From the NCBI GenBank assembly GCA_021324885.1, contig JAJPIF010000002.1, forward strand, positions 62,001 through 126,000: DNA of 64,000 bases, in the 5' to 3' direction. The notes below the pieces were generated by a model. That model ran no database searches. It was not told where the DNA came from and was given only the letters and a program-made list of their open reading frames with translations. This document shows positions 8,824 through 18,798 of the stretch, in pieces. Made by a program: the position numbers and the translations under genes. The DNA comes from Pseudomonadota bacterium. GTDB taxonomy: Bacteria; Desulfobacterota; Binatia; Binatales; Binataceae. Position 1 is the first letter of the stretch, and each line of letters begins with the position of its first letter.

Positions 8824-9822
8824 TTACTTCACGCTCCAGGTATCGCCGCGGCGCAGCAGCGAGCGTAGTTCGCCAGGACCCTGGGTCTTTTTCGCGTGCT
8901 CCAACTGGGCGTTGACGGCGCTGTCGTATGTCGGACGCGAAGTCGCGTAAAAGACGCCGATCGGAGTGGGCATCGGCGGTTCAAAATTAGCCAGCATGAA
9001 CGCCAACGGCAGATTGGTCTCGTCGTGTACCAGCAGGTCCTTGTCGGTCACGCCGTTGCCAAGTTGAACCACTTCCGGGCGCATCCCGTTCATCCGGATA
9101 CCTTTGTCGCGGTTCTTGCCGAAGATCAAAGGCTTACCATGCTCCAGGATCAGTTGATGGTCGGCTTTGATCGCCTTGTCGCTGACGTCGTTGAAAGCAC
9201 CATCGTTGAAGATGTTGCAGTTTTGCAGGATCTCGACGAATGAGGCGCCGCGATGTGCATGCGCCCGCTTCAGTGTGTCCTGCAGATGCTTCTGCTCGAC
9301 GTCGATCGAACGCGCGATAAAGCTGGAATGCGCGCCGAGCGCCACGGTGATCGGGTTGAAGGGAAAATCCACCGACCCGGCTGGAGTCGATTTGGTGACC
9401 TTGCCGACTTCTGAAGTGGGCGAGTACTGACCCTTGGTCAGGCCGTAGATCTTGTTGTTGAACAGCAGGATTTTCAGGTCGATGTTGCGGCGCAACGCGT
9501 GAATCAGGTGATTGCCGCCGATCGAAAGGCCGTCGCCGTCGCCAGTCACGACCCACACGTCGAGTTCGGGACGCGTCATCTTAAGTCCGGTGGCGATCGC
9601 CGGCGCGCGTCCATGGATGGTATGGAAGCCATAGGTGTTCATGTAATACGGAAAACGGCTGGAGCAGCCGATTCCGGAAATAAACACCGTATTTTCGCGC
9701 GGCACGCCCAACTCGGGCATAATCTTCTGCACCTGGGCCAGGATCGCGTAGTCGCCGCATCCCGGACACCATCGCACTTCCTGGTCGGAGATAAAATCTT
9801 TACGCGTAAGCGCAGTAGCCAT
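8824..9822 (-). CDS. korB: 2-oxoacid:ferredoxin oxidoreductase, beta subunit
   Basis: Thiamine-pyrophosphate-binding beta subunit of a 2-oxoglutarate/2-oxoacid:ferredoxin oxidoreductase, which oxidatively decarboxylates a 2-oxoacid to acyl-CoA and reduces ferredoxin. Seen: WCPGCGDY (residues 18-25; Cys ligands of the 4Fe-4S cluster), GIGCSSRFPYY, and the TPP/Mg motif GDGDGLSIGGNH with NNKIYGLTKGQ. Length (332) matches KorB. It begins 5 bp after korA and has a GAGGG site, so both are cotranscribed. Whether the substrate is 2-oxoglutarate or another 2-oxoacid cannot be settled from sequence; 2-oxoglutarate is the most common for this subunit layout. Confidence 0.93.
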   Translation of the reverse strand: MATALTRKDFISDQEVRWCPGCGDYAILAQVQKIMPELGVPRENTVFISGIGCSSRFPYYMNTYGFHTIHGRAPAIATGLKMTRPELDVWVVTGDGDGLSIGGNHLIHALRRNIDLKILLFNNKIYGLTKGQYSPTSEVGKVTKSTPAGSVDFPFNPITVALGAHSSFIARSIDVEQKHLQDTLKRAHAHRGASFVEILQNCNIFNDGAFNDVSDKAIKADHQLILEHGKPLIFGKNRDKGIRMNGMRPEVVQLGNGVTDKDLLVHDETNLPLAFMLANFEPPMPTPIGVFYATSRPTYDSAVNAQLEHAKKTQGPGELRSLLRRGDTWSVK

Positions 9823-9827
9823 CTGTT

Positions 9828-11720
9828 TCAGCCCTCCAGCGCCCGGGTGACCCGGGACTCGACTTCGCTGACCTTGAACGGCCGTCCCTGAATCTTGTTG
9901 CAGCCAACTGCATCGATAAGGTAATCGGCCCTGATCATCTTGAGCAGTTGTCCCATGTTCATTTCCGCAACCATCACCTTTTTGAACCGGCGCAGGATAT
10001 CGCCGAGATCAGAAGGCAGCGGATTGAGCCATCGCAGATGCACGTGCGAGACGCTCTTGCCCTTGGCGCGCATCCTGATCACCGCCTCGCGCAGGGTGCC
10101 GTAAGTCGACCCCCATCCTACCAGCAGCAGATCGCCGCCCTGCTCGTCGCCAAAAACTTTGGTGGCAGGAATTTCGCGTGCGATGCCGGCGATCTTGCGC
10201 GCCCGCAACCGCACCATCATCTCGTTGTTCGAAGGCGAATAGCTAACGTTTCCGGTCAGATGTTCGCTGGACAGGCCACCGATACGATGTTCGAGACCCG
10301 GCGTTCCGGGAACCGCCCATGGACGCGACAACGTCTCCTCATCACGCAGATACGGCATAAAGCCGTTGGGATCGGTGCGGAACGCGACTTTGATCTCCGG
10401 CAACTGCTCTGGCTCAGGCACCAGCCACGGCTCGGAGCCGTTGGCCAGATGCCCGTCGGTCAGCAGAATGACAGGGGTCATGTATTTGACTGCGACCCGG
10501 ACCGCTTCGAACGCGCAGTCAAAGCAGTCAGCGGGCGTCGCTGCGGCAATGATCGGAATCGGCGATTCGCCATGCCGCCCGTACATCGCCATCAGCAGGT
10601 CGGCCTGCTCCGGCTTGGTCGGCATCCCGGTGGAAGGACCAGCGCGTTGAATATCGGTAATCACCAAAGGCAGTTCGACTTTGACCGCCAGGCCAATCGC
10701 CTCGGCCTTGAGGTTCATCCCAGGGCCGGAGGTGGTGGTGATCCCGATCGCCCCGCCGAAGGCGGCGCCAATCGCGGAAGCAACGCCGGCAATCTCGTCC
10801 TCGGCCTGAAAGGTGTAAACCGGGAAGTTCTTGAAGCCCGACAGATCGTGCAGAACGTCGCTGGCCGGGGTGATCGGATATGACCCCAGAAACAACGGCC
10901 GTCCGCTCTTGACGGCTGCCGCCACAAAGCCCAACGCCGTCGCGGTGTTGCCGGTGATGTTGCGGTAGAATCCGGGAGCGATCTGGGCCGGTTTCACCTC
11001 GTAGGCGCTGGCAAAGATTTCCGTCGTCTCGCCGTAGTTGTACCCGGCTTTGAAGGCCCGCATGTTGGCTTCCATCACGTCGGGGGTCTTCTTGAACCGG
11101 CTTTCGATATAGTCCGTCACCGACTTCGTCGGACGCTGGAACAGCCAGGAAACCAGGCCTAGTACGAAGAAATTGCGGCAGCGGTTGACCGCGCGGGTGT
11201 TAAGCCCCAGTTCCCGGACCGCTGAGGTGGTGAGTTTGCTGACTTCGATTTCAAAGACCTGGTACTTGTCCAGCGAATGGTCGGTCAGCGGATTGGAGGT
11301 ATAGCCGGCCTTTTTGAGGTTGGCGTCGGTGAATCCTTCTTTGTCGACGATCAGCACGCCATTGGGCGGGAGATCGTCGATGTTAACCTTCAGCGCGGCG
11401 GGATTCATCGCCACCAGCACGGAAGGTTCGTCTCCCGGGGTAAATACCGGCTGGCTGGAGAAATTCAACTGGTAGCCGCTGACGCCGGCCAGAGTTCCCG
11501 CAGGGGCGCGAATCTCCGCTGGAAAATCCGGCAGCGTCGCGATGTCGTTGCCGGCCAACGCGGATTCGGCAGTGAACTGCATGCCCGCCAGCTGCATACC
11601 GTCGCCGGAGTCGCCGGCAAAGCGGATTACAAACTGAGGTCGGGTCTCGACCGGCTTGCGCTGGCCGGCTGATCCTGACCCCTGCCCAAGTTGTTGGGCC
11701 GTCTCAGGTGGTACAGCCAT
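9828..11720 (-). CDS. korA: 2-oxoacid:ferredoxin oxidoreductase, fused gamma-alpha subunit
   Basis: 630-residue KorA in the common gamma-alpha fusion arrangement. Residues about 28-190 are the gamma domain (FVIRFAGDSGDGMQLAG at the start); the alpha domain follows with GSYPITPASDVLHDLS, TFQAEDEIAGVASAIGAAF, TTTSGPGMNLKAEAIGLA and QRAGPSTGMPTKPEQADL, the pyrimidine-binding parts of the TPP enzyme. An AGGAGAG ribosome binding site precedes the ATG. Together with KorB it forms a cytoplasmic enzyme that yields reduced ferredoxin, which may feed the NADH-module-free complex I encoded further right (inference). Confidence 0.93.
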   Translation of the reverse strand: MAVPPETAQQLGQGSGSAGQRKPVETRPQFVIRFAGDSGDGMQLAGMQFTAESALAGNDIATLPDFPAEIRAPAGTLAGVSGYQLNFSSQPVFTPGDEPSVLVAMNPAALKVNIDDLPPNGVLIVDKEGFTDANLKKAGYTSNPLTDHSLDKYQVFEIEVSKLTTSAVRELGLNTRAVNRCRNFFVLGLVSWLFQRPTKSVTDYIESRFKKTPDVMEANMRAFKAGYNYGETTEIFASAYEVKPAQIAPGFYRNITGNTATALGFVAAAVKSGRPLFLGSYPITPASDVLHDLSGFKNFPVYTFQAEDEIAGVASAIGAAFGGAIGITTTSGPGMNLKAEAIGLAVKVELPLVITDIQRAGPSTGMPTKPEQADLLMAMYGRHGESPIPIIAAATPADCFDCAFEAVRVAVKYMTPVILLTDGHLANGSEPWLVPEPEQLPEIKVAFRTDPNGFMPYLRDEETLSRPWAVPGTPGLEHRIGGLSSEHLTGNVSYSPSNNEMMVRLRARKIAGIAREIPATKVFGDEQGGDLLLVGWGSTYGTLREAVIRMRAKGKSVSHVHLRWLNPLPSDLGDILRRFKKVMVAEMNMGQLLKMIRADYLIDAVGCNKIQGRPFKVSEVESRVTRALEG

Positions 11721-11897
11721 TTGGATCTGCTCTCCTCTTCAGACAGAACGCTTAAATTTGAGTTGAGTTACGGGGGCCATGGGTAGCTCCACCGGGCTTT
11801 TGCACAAGCACAGCGAATAAGATGGATCACGTAACAGAAATATAACTAATGGTGCGCCATGATCATAGAGGTGTCCCATCCGCTGCGCAAACGATCG

Positions 11898-12179
11898 CTA
11901 GTGGACCTCAAAACCCTGCCAGTTCCCGCCATATTCCGACCACTCCTCCTCCACCTTGGTGACGCGGGCGCCTCGCGGTCCCTGATGGGCCCACGCCGCC
12001 AGCATCGCCAGCTTTGCGCGCTCCCCCTCGGCCCGAATTTCCACCGTTCCGTCGGCCAGATTGCGCACGGTTCCGCCGAGCCCAAGTCTGCGCGCCTCAT
12101 GCAACGTGGCAAAACGGAACCCGACGCCCTGCACGCGGCCGTGAACGATAAGCCGAACTTGCGCTTTGCCAGACCCCAT
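11898..12179 (-). CDS. acyP: Acylphosphatase (93 aa)
   Basis: Small acylphosphatase that hydrolyses carboxyl-phosphate bonds. The family signature is complete: VHGRVQGVGFR (residues 12-22, catalytic Arg22) and GTVRNLADGTVEI (Asn40 active-site residue). The frame continues upstream into ligA, but the ATG at 12179, two bases after the ligA stop, gives the normal family length and is the sensible start; the ribosome binding site is weak, so translation may depend on ligA. Gene pairing of ligA and acylphosphatase suggests cotranscription only, not a shared pathway. Confidence 0.92.
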   Translation of the reverse strand: MGSGKAQVRLIVHGRVQGVGFRFATLHEARRLGLGGTVRNLADGTVEIRAEGERAKLAMLAAWAHQGPRGARVTKVEEEWSEYGGNWQGFEVH

Positions 12180-12181
12180 CG

Positions 12182-14281
<2,100 letters not shown>

Positions 14282-14378
14282 TCACCCGGCCCGCAACACG
14301 CGCAAGCATCCCATTTTTCTCGTGCCCGCGATTTCCCCAGAGATCGGGGTCGTACCCAAAACCTCCGCCGCCATCTTC

Positions 14379-15071
14379 CTACCTGCCGTAGCCCATCGCC
14401 GACAGGAATTCATCCAGCGAGCGGAAACGCATGAACATGTTGTGGCGTTTTTCGTTGCCGATAGTCGAGGTGGCTTCGGACGAATACGCGTGTCCCGGAT
14501 AGACCACGGTGTCGTCGTCGAGATTTCTCAAAGTGTGATTGAGGCTGTAATACATCTGGGCGGGATCGGCGCCCGGAAGATCGACGCGTCCGCACGATCC
14601 GATAAACAGCGTGTCACCCGAGATCAGGTTGCTCCCGATCAGGAAGCATTGTGAGCCCGGCGTATGGCCCGGCGTGTGCAGGAACTTGACCGTCAAATTG
14701 CCCACCTCGGTGGTATCGCCGCCTTCGACCACAACCATGTCAGTGGGCGAAAGCCCGACCTGCCGGCGCGCCAGCGCAGCTTCGGCCTTCTGCAGGTACA
14801 GCTTGGCCTTGACCTTGCCCAGCATCTCCGCCGCGCCTTCGATATGATGGCCCATAATATCGCCGCCCAGATGATCGGCGTGATAATGCGTAATCAGTAT
14901 CTTATCGACTTCGTAGCCGTCGCGCCGGACCAAATCGAGGATGCCGTCGATATTCCATGCCGGATCGACCACCGCCGCCTTATGCGTTGCCGGATCGCCG
15001 ATGATATAGACGTAGTTGGCCATCGGGCCGGCTTCTACCTGGCGTAAATGAATGCGCGGTTGCTCTGACAT
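14379..15071 (-). CDS. MBL-fold hydrolase, glyoxalase II / persulfide dioxygenase-like (230 aa)
   Basis: Metallo-beta-lactamase-fold protein. The metal motif is THYHADHLGGD, followed by HTPGHTPGSQCF, SGDTLFIGSCGRVDLPGADP and VVYPGHAYSSEATSTIGNEK, a set shared by hydroxyacylglutathione hydrolases and persulfide dioxygenases. A longer frame exists to 15137, but MSEQPRI at 15071 has a GGGA site and gives normal length. A rhodanese lies two genes upstream (15718-16158), a pairing seen with persulfide dioxygenases, so sulfur metabolism is possible; the sequence alone does not separate the two activities. Confidence 0.85.
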   Translation of the reverse strand: MSEQPRIHLRQVEAGPMANYVYIIGDPATHKAAVVDPAWNIDGILDLVRRDGYEVDKILITHYHADHLGGDIMGHHIEGAAEMLGKVKAKLYLQKAEAALARRQVGLSPTDMVVVEGGDTTEVGNLTVKFLHTPGHTPGSQCFLIGSNLISGDTLFIGSCGRVDLPGADPAQMYYSLNHTLRNLDDDTVVYPGHAYSSEATSTIGNEKRHNMFMRFRSLDEFLSAMGYGR

Positions 15072-15082
15072 CTGAGTCCCTT

Positions 15083-15709
15083 TTATTTCGAGTTCTTGCG
15101 CCGCGCCCGGGAATCGATGCGCAGGCCGCGGTCCCACAGGAACTCATCTTCTCCCAGCCGCCTGGAAATCCATCTGGACTGCACGAACAGATGGTCGCTG
15201 AGCCTGTTTATATAAATAATCACTTGATCGCTGATTTGCTCGTCGCGTTTGACCGCCCAGCAAATCCGCTCCGCGCGTCGGCATACGGTGCGCGCCAGGT
15301 GCAAAAAGGCGTTGAGCTTGCCGCCCCCGGGCAGGGTGAATGACTTGAGCTGGCCGAGTTCGGCATTCATGCGGTCGATTTCATGTTCAAGCTGCTCGAC
15401 TTCGCCCTCGCCCATCCGATGCATCCCGTCGTATTCGGCGCCCGGGGGCGTGGCCAACTCGCTGCCAACGTCGAACAGTTCGTTCTGGATCCGCCGCAGC
15501 ATCTCGGAGTACCACCCGTAATCATCCCCCAGCCGCTCGCGGTAATCGAGAGCGAAGGTGCGGACGATGCCGACAACCGAGTTCAATTCGTCAACCGTGC
15601 CGTATGCTTCGAGGCGGCCGCTTTCCTTCGGCACCCGCGCCCCACCCACCAGTGAGGTCATCCCCTTGTCGCCGCCGCGCGTGTAGATTTTCGTGAGACG
15701 TATAGCCAT
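15083..15709 (-). CDS. PduO-type ATP:cob(I)alamin adenosyltransferase (208 aa)
   Basis: Transfers the adenosyl group of ATP to cob(I)alamin to make coenzyme B12. Diagnostic PduO-type features: the N-terminal TKIYTRGGDKGMTSLVGG ATP-binding element (residues 6-23), DELNSVVG, the VCRRAER helix residues and YINRLSDHLFVQ near the C-terminus. Slightly long (208) because of a loop around EYDGMHRMGEGEV. The TGA is 11 bp before the MBL gene and the start is 8 bp after the rhodanese stop, so the three genes form an operon. Implies a B12-dependent enzyme elsewhere in the genome. Confidence 0.93.
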   Translation of the reverse strand: MAIRLTKIYTRGGDKGMTSLVGGARVPKESGRLEAYGTVDELNSVVGIVRTFALDYRERLGDDYGWYSEMLRRIQNELFDVGSELATPPGAEYDGMHRMGEGEVEQLEHEIDRMNAELGQLKSFTLPGGGKLNAFLHLARTVCRRAERICWAVKRDEQISDQVIIYINRLSDHLFVQSRWISRRLGEDEFLWDRGLRIDSRARRKNSK

Positions 15710-15717
15710 CGGAGCTC

Positions 15718-16158
15718 CTACAATCCGGCCTTGCGGCGCAGGCTTTGGTAGGAGTTCTCGCCGACGTTACTGGATACCGGCAGACCCGCGTCGCGCCATC
15801 CGGGAACCACCACCTGCCCGCTCTGATCACGGACGCCGCCAAAGCCGCCCCGGACGTTGGTCAGGTCGCTGAAACCGGCGGCTTCCAAAATTTCGCACGC
15901 GTGCTGCGACCGCCCCCCGGCCAGGCAACCAACAACCAGCTTGTTATCCTTGCACAGGACGGACCCCGCCACCCGCAAAAAATCGCCGTTGGGCTCCATC
16001 TGGCCCGGGCCCTTGATGAAAACCACCGGGATATTGATTGCTCCAACAGGGTGGCCTTGCGCGAATTCAGCCTCGGTCCTGACGTCGAGATAAACCGCGT
16101 CAGGATTGCGCTGGAGGATTTCGTGTGCCTGCGGTGGTTCGGTCTGTTTTATGGCCAT
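15718..16158 (-). CDS. Rhodanese-domain protein (146 aa)
   Basis: Single rhodanese-like sulfurtransferase domain. DAVYLDVRTEAEFAQGHPVGAINIP is split across the first half (LDVRTEAEFAQGH visible at about residues 21-33), and the active-site loop is CLAGGRS with the catalytic Cys present, so it should be active in transferring sulfane sulfur. The start at 16158 (MAIKQTEP) has an AGGAG site; a longer frame upstream has none. The C-terminal 40 residues (GGVRDQSGQVVVPGW onward) extend beyond the minimal domain. Cotranscribed with the adenosyltransferase and the MBL hydrolase. Confidence 0.87.
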   Translation of the reverse strand: MAIKQTEPPQAHEILQRNPDAVYLDVRTEAEFAQGHPVGAINIPVVFIKGPGQMEPNGDFLRVAGSVLCKDNKLVVGCLAGGRSQHACEILEAAGFSDLTNVRGGFGGVRDQSGQVVVPGWRDAGLPVSSNVGENSYQSLRRKAGL

Positions 16159-16270
16159 GATGCGCTCCTGCCCCTCTGATGCTGTCAGCATCACCATAAT
16201 ACACCGGCCTCACGGCCGAATGATGGGCCACAAGCTAGCCCCTGCGGCCTGCCGGTTTCAATCGCCGCAG

Positions 16271-16783
16271 CTATGGCGCCGGGTTGCCAAACCGCTCGAA
16301 ATGGACCATCTCCCGCCTGGGCTTAAGGGGCTTGGCGGAGGGCGGATTGCCCAGGTCCGGGTAGCCAAACGGCAGGACGGTGAAAACCGCCCATCGGTCG
16401 GGCACGCCCAGGCGCCGTGCAATCGCATCGGAATCGAAATTGCCCACAAAACACGTCCCCAGGCCCATCGCCCATCCGGCATCCGCCATGTTGCATACGG
16501 CCTGTGCGCAATCGATATCGGCCCAACGCTTGTTTTCAGTGTCCTTCAGCAACACCACCGCGGCGGGGGCGTCGGCGACGTAGCGGCCGGTCGTACAGAG
16601 CGCGCCCAAATCGCGCAAAGTGCCGGGATCGCGCACAATTATGAAACTCCACGGCTGCAGGTTGCGCGCGCTCATCGCATGCCGCCCCGCATCGACAATG
16701 CGCCTGAGTTGTTCAAGTTCAACCGGCCGGCGGTCAAATTGCCGTACGGCCTTACGGGTCATGATCGCTTCAATGGCGTCCAT
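16271..16783 (-). CDS. Nitroreductase family protein (170 aa)
   Basis: FMN-dependent nitroreductase-fold protein. Seen: TRKAVRQFDRRPVE (residues 9-22, FMN phosphate-binding), SARNLQPWSFIIVRD, and the central GLGTCFVGNFDSDAI helix, with the C-terminal FGYPD. Length fits the short subgroup of this family. Substrates of such proteins range from nitroaromatics to quinones and enones; nothing here decides it. It lies upstream of the rhodanese-led operon with a 112-bp gap and has no clear ribosome binding site. Confidence 0.88.
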   Translation of the reverse strand: MDAIEAIMTRKAVRQFDRRPVELEQLRRIVDAGRHAMSARNLQPWSFIIVRDPGTLRDLGALCTTGRYVADAPAAVVLLKDTENKRWADIDCAQAVCNMADAGWAMGLGTCFVGNFDSDAIARRLGVPDRWAVFTVLPFGYPDLGNPPSAKPLKPRREMVHFERFGNPAP

Positions 16784-16889
16784 ACCACAGATCGTGACCG
16801 ATTCGCCGTCAGGCGCAAGTCTTCGCCGGTTGGATGGGGCTGAAGGCGATGCCTTGAAGCGTCAGCGGGGCGCTTGGTAAAAGAAATCC

Positions 16890-17381
16890 ATGGCTGCACT
16901 GGAACCAGGCGCGATAGCTCCACCGTTTCGGGTCGAGGACCTCGACGGCACGGTCCGTTCGCTGGAGGATCTGCGTGAGGGCGATTTATTGTTGCTGTTC
17001 TTTTACCATAGCGAATGCCCGACCTGCCGGATGGCGGTGCCATTCATCGGCAATCTGGCGCGGGCCGCACGCTCGGAGCGGATGAAAATCTGGGGCGTAA
17101 GCCAGGACGACCGCGATGGTACGGTCAAATTCGCCGCCGCCAGCGGACTGGAGATGCCGATACTGATCGACACAGATCCGTACCCATTGTCGCAGGCATA
17201 TGGGCTGACCAACGTGCCCACGCTCTTTCTGATCGACTCGACCCGCACCGTGCTCGACCAATGCGTCGGCTTCTCCAGGGATGACTTCGTCCGAATCGCG
17301 CGCGTCGTGGCAAAACAGGCAGGCTCCCCCGTTCCCGATATCTTCGGGGGCAAGGAAGTGCCTGCGATGGCCTATGGTTGA
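16890..17381 (+). CDS. Redoxin / AhpC-TSA family protein with CPTC motif (163 aa)
   Basis: Thioredoxin-fold protein of the AhpC/TSA-redoxin superfamily. The N-terminus APPFRVEDLDGTVRSLEDL is the usual entry of this fold, and FYHSECPTCRMAVPFI carries a CxxC pair (Cys43 and Cys46), as in TlpA/ResA-like or bacterioferritin-comigratory-type proteins. NVPTLFLID holds the cis-proline region. There is no signal peptide, so it is probably a cytoplasmic thiol oxidoreductase or peroxidase. It is an isolated plus-strand gene, convergent with the 91-residue gene at 17406; its ribosome binding site is poor. Confidence 0.85.
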   Translation: MAALEPGAIAPPFRVEDLDGTVRSLEDLREGDLLLLFFYHSECPTCRMAVPFIGNLARAARSERMKIWGVSQDDRDGTVKFAAASGLEMPILIDTDPYPLSQAYGLTNVPTLFLIDSTRTVLDQCVGFSRDDFVRIARVVAKQAGSPVPDIFGGKEVPAMAYG

Positions 17382-17405
17382 GGAGCCCGGAATGCGGACT
17401 GAGGT

Positions 17406-17681
17406 TCAGCTCCGCCGATAAATCGCAAACTCCTCCGTCATCCGTTCGGCGCGCTCCTGGGCGGAAGACAACCGTTGGGTACGAAGGAAGAATTGTACCA
17501 ACTCTTCGTATCCGACCTGCCCGGTCGGCCCCACCACGTCAACCAGTTCCTGAATCAGGCTGGGGAACCGTTCGCTTGGGATGTAGTAGTGCGCCCATCC
17601 GAAATTACAATGGCGCTGCAGGATTTTCGCGATCGATTTTTCCAGTAGCGCGCGATTTGAGCTGCGGTCGCTTTCACTCAT
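17406..17681 (-). CDS. Small hypothetical protein (91 aa)
   Basis: I do not recognise the family. The product is acidic-neutral, mostly helical and soluble, with no motif or signal peptide: HCNFGWAHYYIPSERFP in the middle and ELVQFFLRTQRLSSAQERA toward the end. The ATG at 17681 has AGGAG 12 bases upstream. The frame has the codon bias of its neighbours and a well-defined stop, and lies 50 bp after the cysteine hydrolase gene on the same strand, so it is probably real and cotranscribed. Confidence 0.6.
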   Translation of the reverse strand: MSESDRSSNRALLEKSIAKILQRHCNFGWAHYYIPSERFPSLIQELVDVVGPTGQVGYEELVQFFLRTQRLSSAQERAERMTEEFAIYRRS

Positions 17682-17731
17682 GACCCTTGGCTGCTCCTGA
17701 TGCTTTTCTCTCTTACCTGATCGCAGCTAAC

Positions 17732-18625
17732 TTAGCGTGGTGACGCCTGCTTTTCCAGCTTGTTGTCATCCTCGTTTTCATCGGCCCAGATGATCTTGCG
17801 GTAGTCGAACTTGATGTCCTCAATCAGGTTGAATTTGATTATCTCGAAATAAGGTGACAGGTCAAAATCGCGCGGAGTCACAAACGTGGTAGGCACCGGC
17901 TGGAGGATCCCAAAGCGTCGCGCGTCGGGGCGCCGGACCAGGCGGACAAGCCCCCGGCGATCCTCATCGGACAACGGCGGCTCCTTGAAGCTGGGGATGA
18001 TCGGGAACCGGACTTTGGCGAAAGCGTTGGCGATCATGCTGGAGCAGATAACGTGGGTGGGTTCGCCACTGCCGAACTCCAGGGCCGTGCGCCGCAATCG
18101 CCGCGGGACGAGATGGACCGGGAGAAAATAGCGTCCCAAATCGAAGATGTTTTTGAGGTCGTAAGTATAACCAACATTGCTCAGCACTTCGTCGATCACC
18201 GCCGCCCGGTCGGAACGCGAAAGGTTGAAGGGCCGGCACACCCGGATGTTGAAGTCGCGATATTTCTGCAGCGGCGTCAGCACCACGCCTTCCTGAACCA
18301 GCGCTTCGACCAGCAGATGGTGCGCTTCCTCGCCGAACTTGTCGAGCAGACGCTGGCGCGCTGCCGGATCGCGCCGCAACGGCTCGTCACCCACATAAAT
18401 TGCGGAATGCGACCACGAGCTTTGCGTCAGGTACTTGATGCATTCGCTGATGCGCTCGTTGCCTTCGACCAGCACCACGTCGCCCTTGCGGATATAGCGC
18501 TTGAGCCGCACCATATCGTTGGGCACCCGCAACGGTTCCTGTTCCAGCGGCTTGGTCAGGAGCTTCAGGGCGAGCCCGACCACTCCGCGTCTGATCTTGT
18601 CGAACCACTTCATTCGCACTGCCAT
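17732..18625 (-). CDS. YiiX-like permuted NlpC/P60 cysteine hydrolase (297 aa)
   Basis: Circularly permuted papain-fold protein of the YiiX/YebB type. The His comes first, in SSWSHSAIYVGD (His73), and the candidate catalytic Cys later, in THVICSSMIANAF (Cys194); HLLVEALVQEGV supplies the conserved Glu strand. Such enzymes are predicted amidases or esterases acting on lipid- or peptide-type bonds. There is no classical signal peptide, but the N-terminus is basic with a hydrophobic stretch (VVGLALKLL) that could be peripheral to the membrane. Cotranscribed with the 91-residue gene downstream. Substrate unknown. Confidence 0.78.
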   Translation of the reverse strand: MAVRMKWFDKIRRGVVGLALKLLTKPLEQEPLRVPNDMVRLKRYIRKGDVVLVEGNERISECIKYLTQSSWSHSAIYVGDEPLRRDPAARQRLLDKFGEEAHHLLVEALVQEGVVLTPLQKYRDFNIRVCRPFNLSRSDRAAVIDEVLSNVGYTYDLKNIFDLGRYFLPVHLVPRRLRRTALEFGSGEPTHVICSSMIANAFAKVRFPIIPSFKEPPLSDEDRRGLVRLVRRPDARRFGILQPVPTTFVTPRDFDLSPYFEIIKFNLIEDIKFDYRKIIWADENEDDNKLEKQASPR

Positions 18626-18798
18626 ACAATCGTGCCGCCGCCAGCAAGATCAGTATAGCTTATTTCATGCCAAGGTGTGAAAAGCTGGTTGCAAGTGCGT
18701 TTCCTGTCTCTGCCACCCTCACAGCAAGCGTGCCGGACAAGCTTTTCGGTTCACTTCCGAGCATCGCCCATCCGGGCAAATGCGCGGCAGCACTCAGC

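Noticed and set aside
18640-18720. A stretch resembling the 3' end of a tRNA (TTTCCTGTCTCTGCCACC near 18700)
   Set aside because: No complementary 5' acceptor strand, D-arm or anticodon arm could be folded upstream; not a tRNA and too short to call an attachment site.
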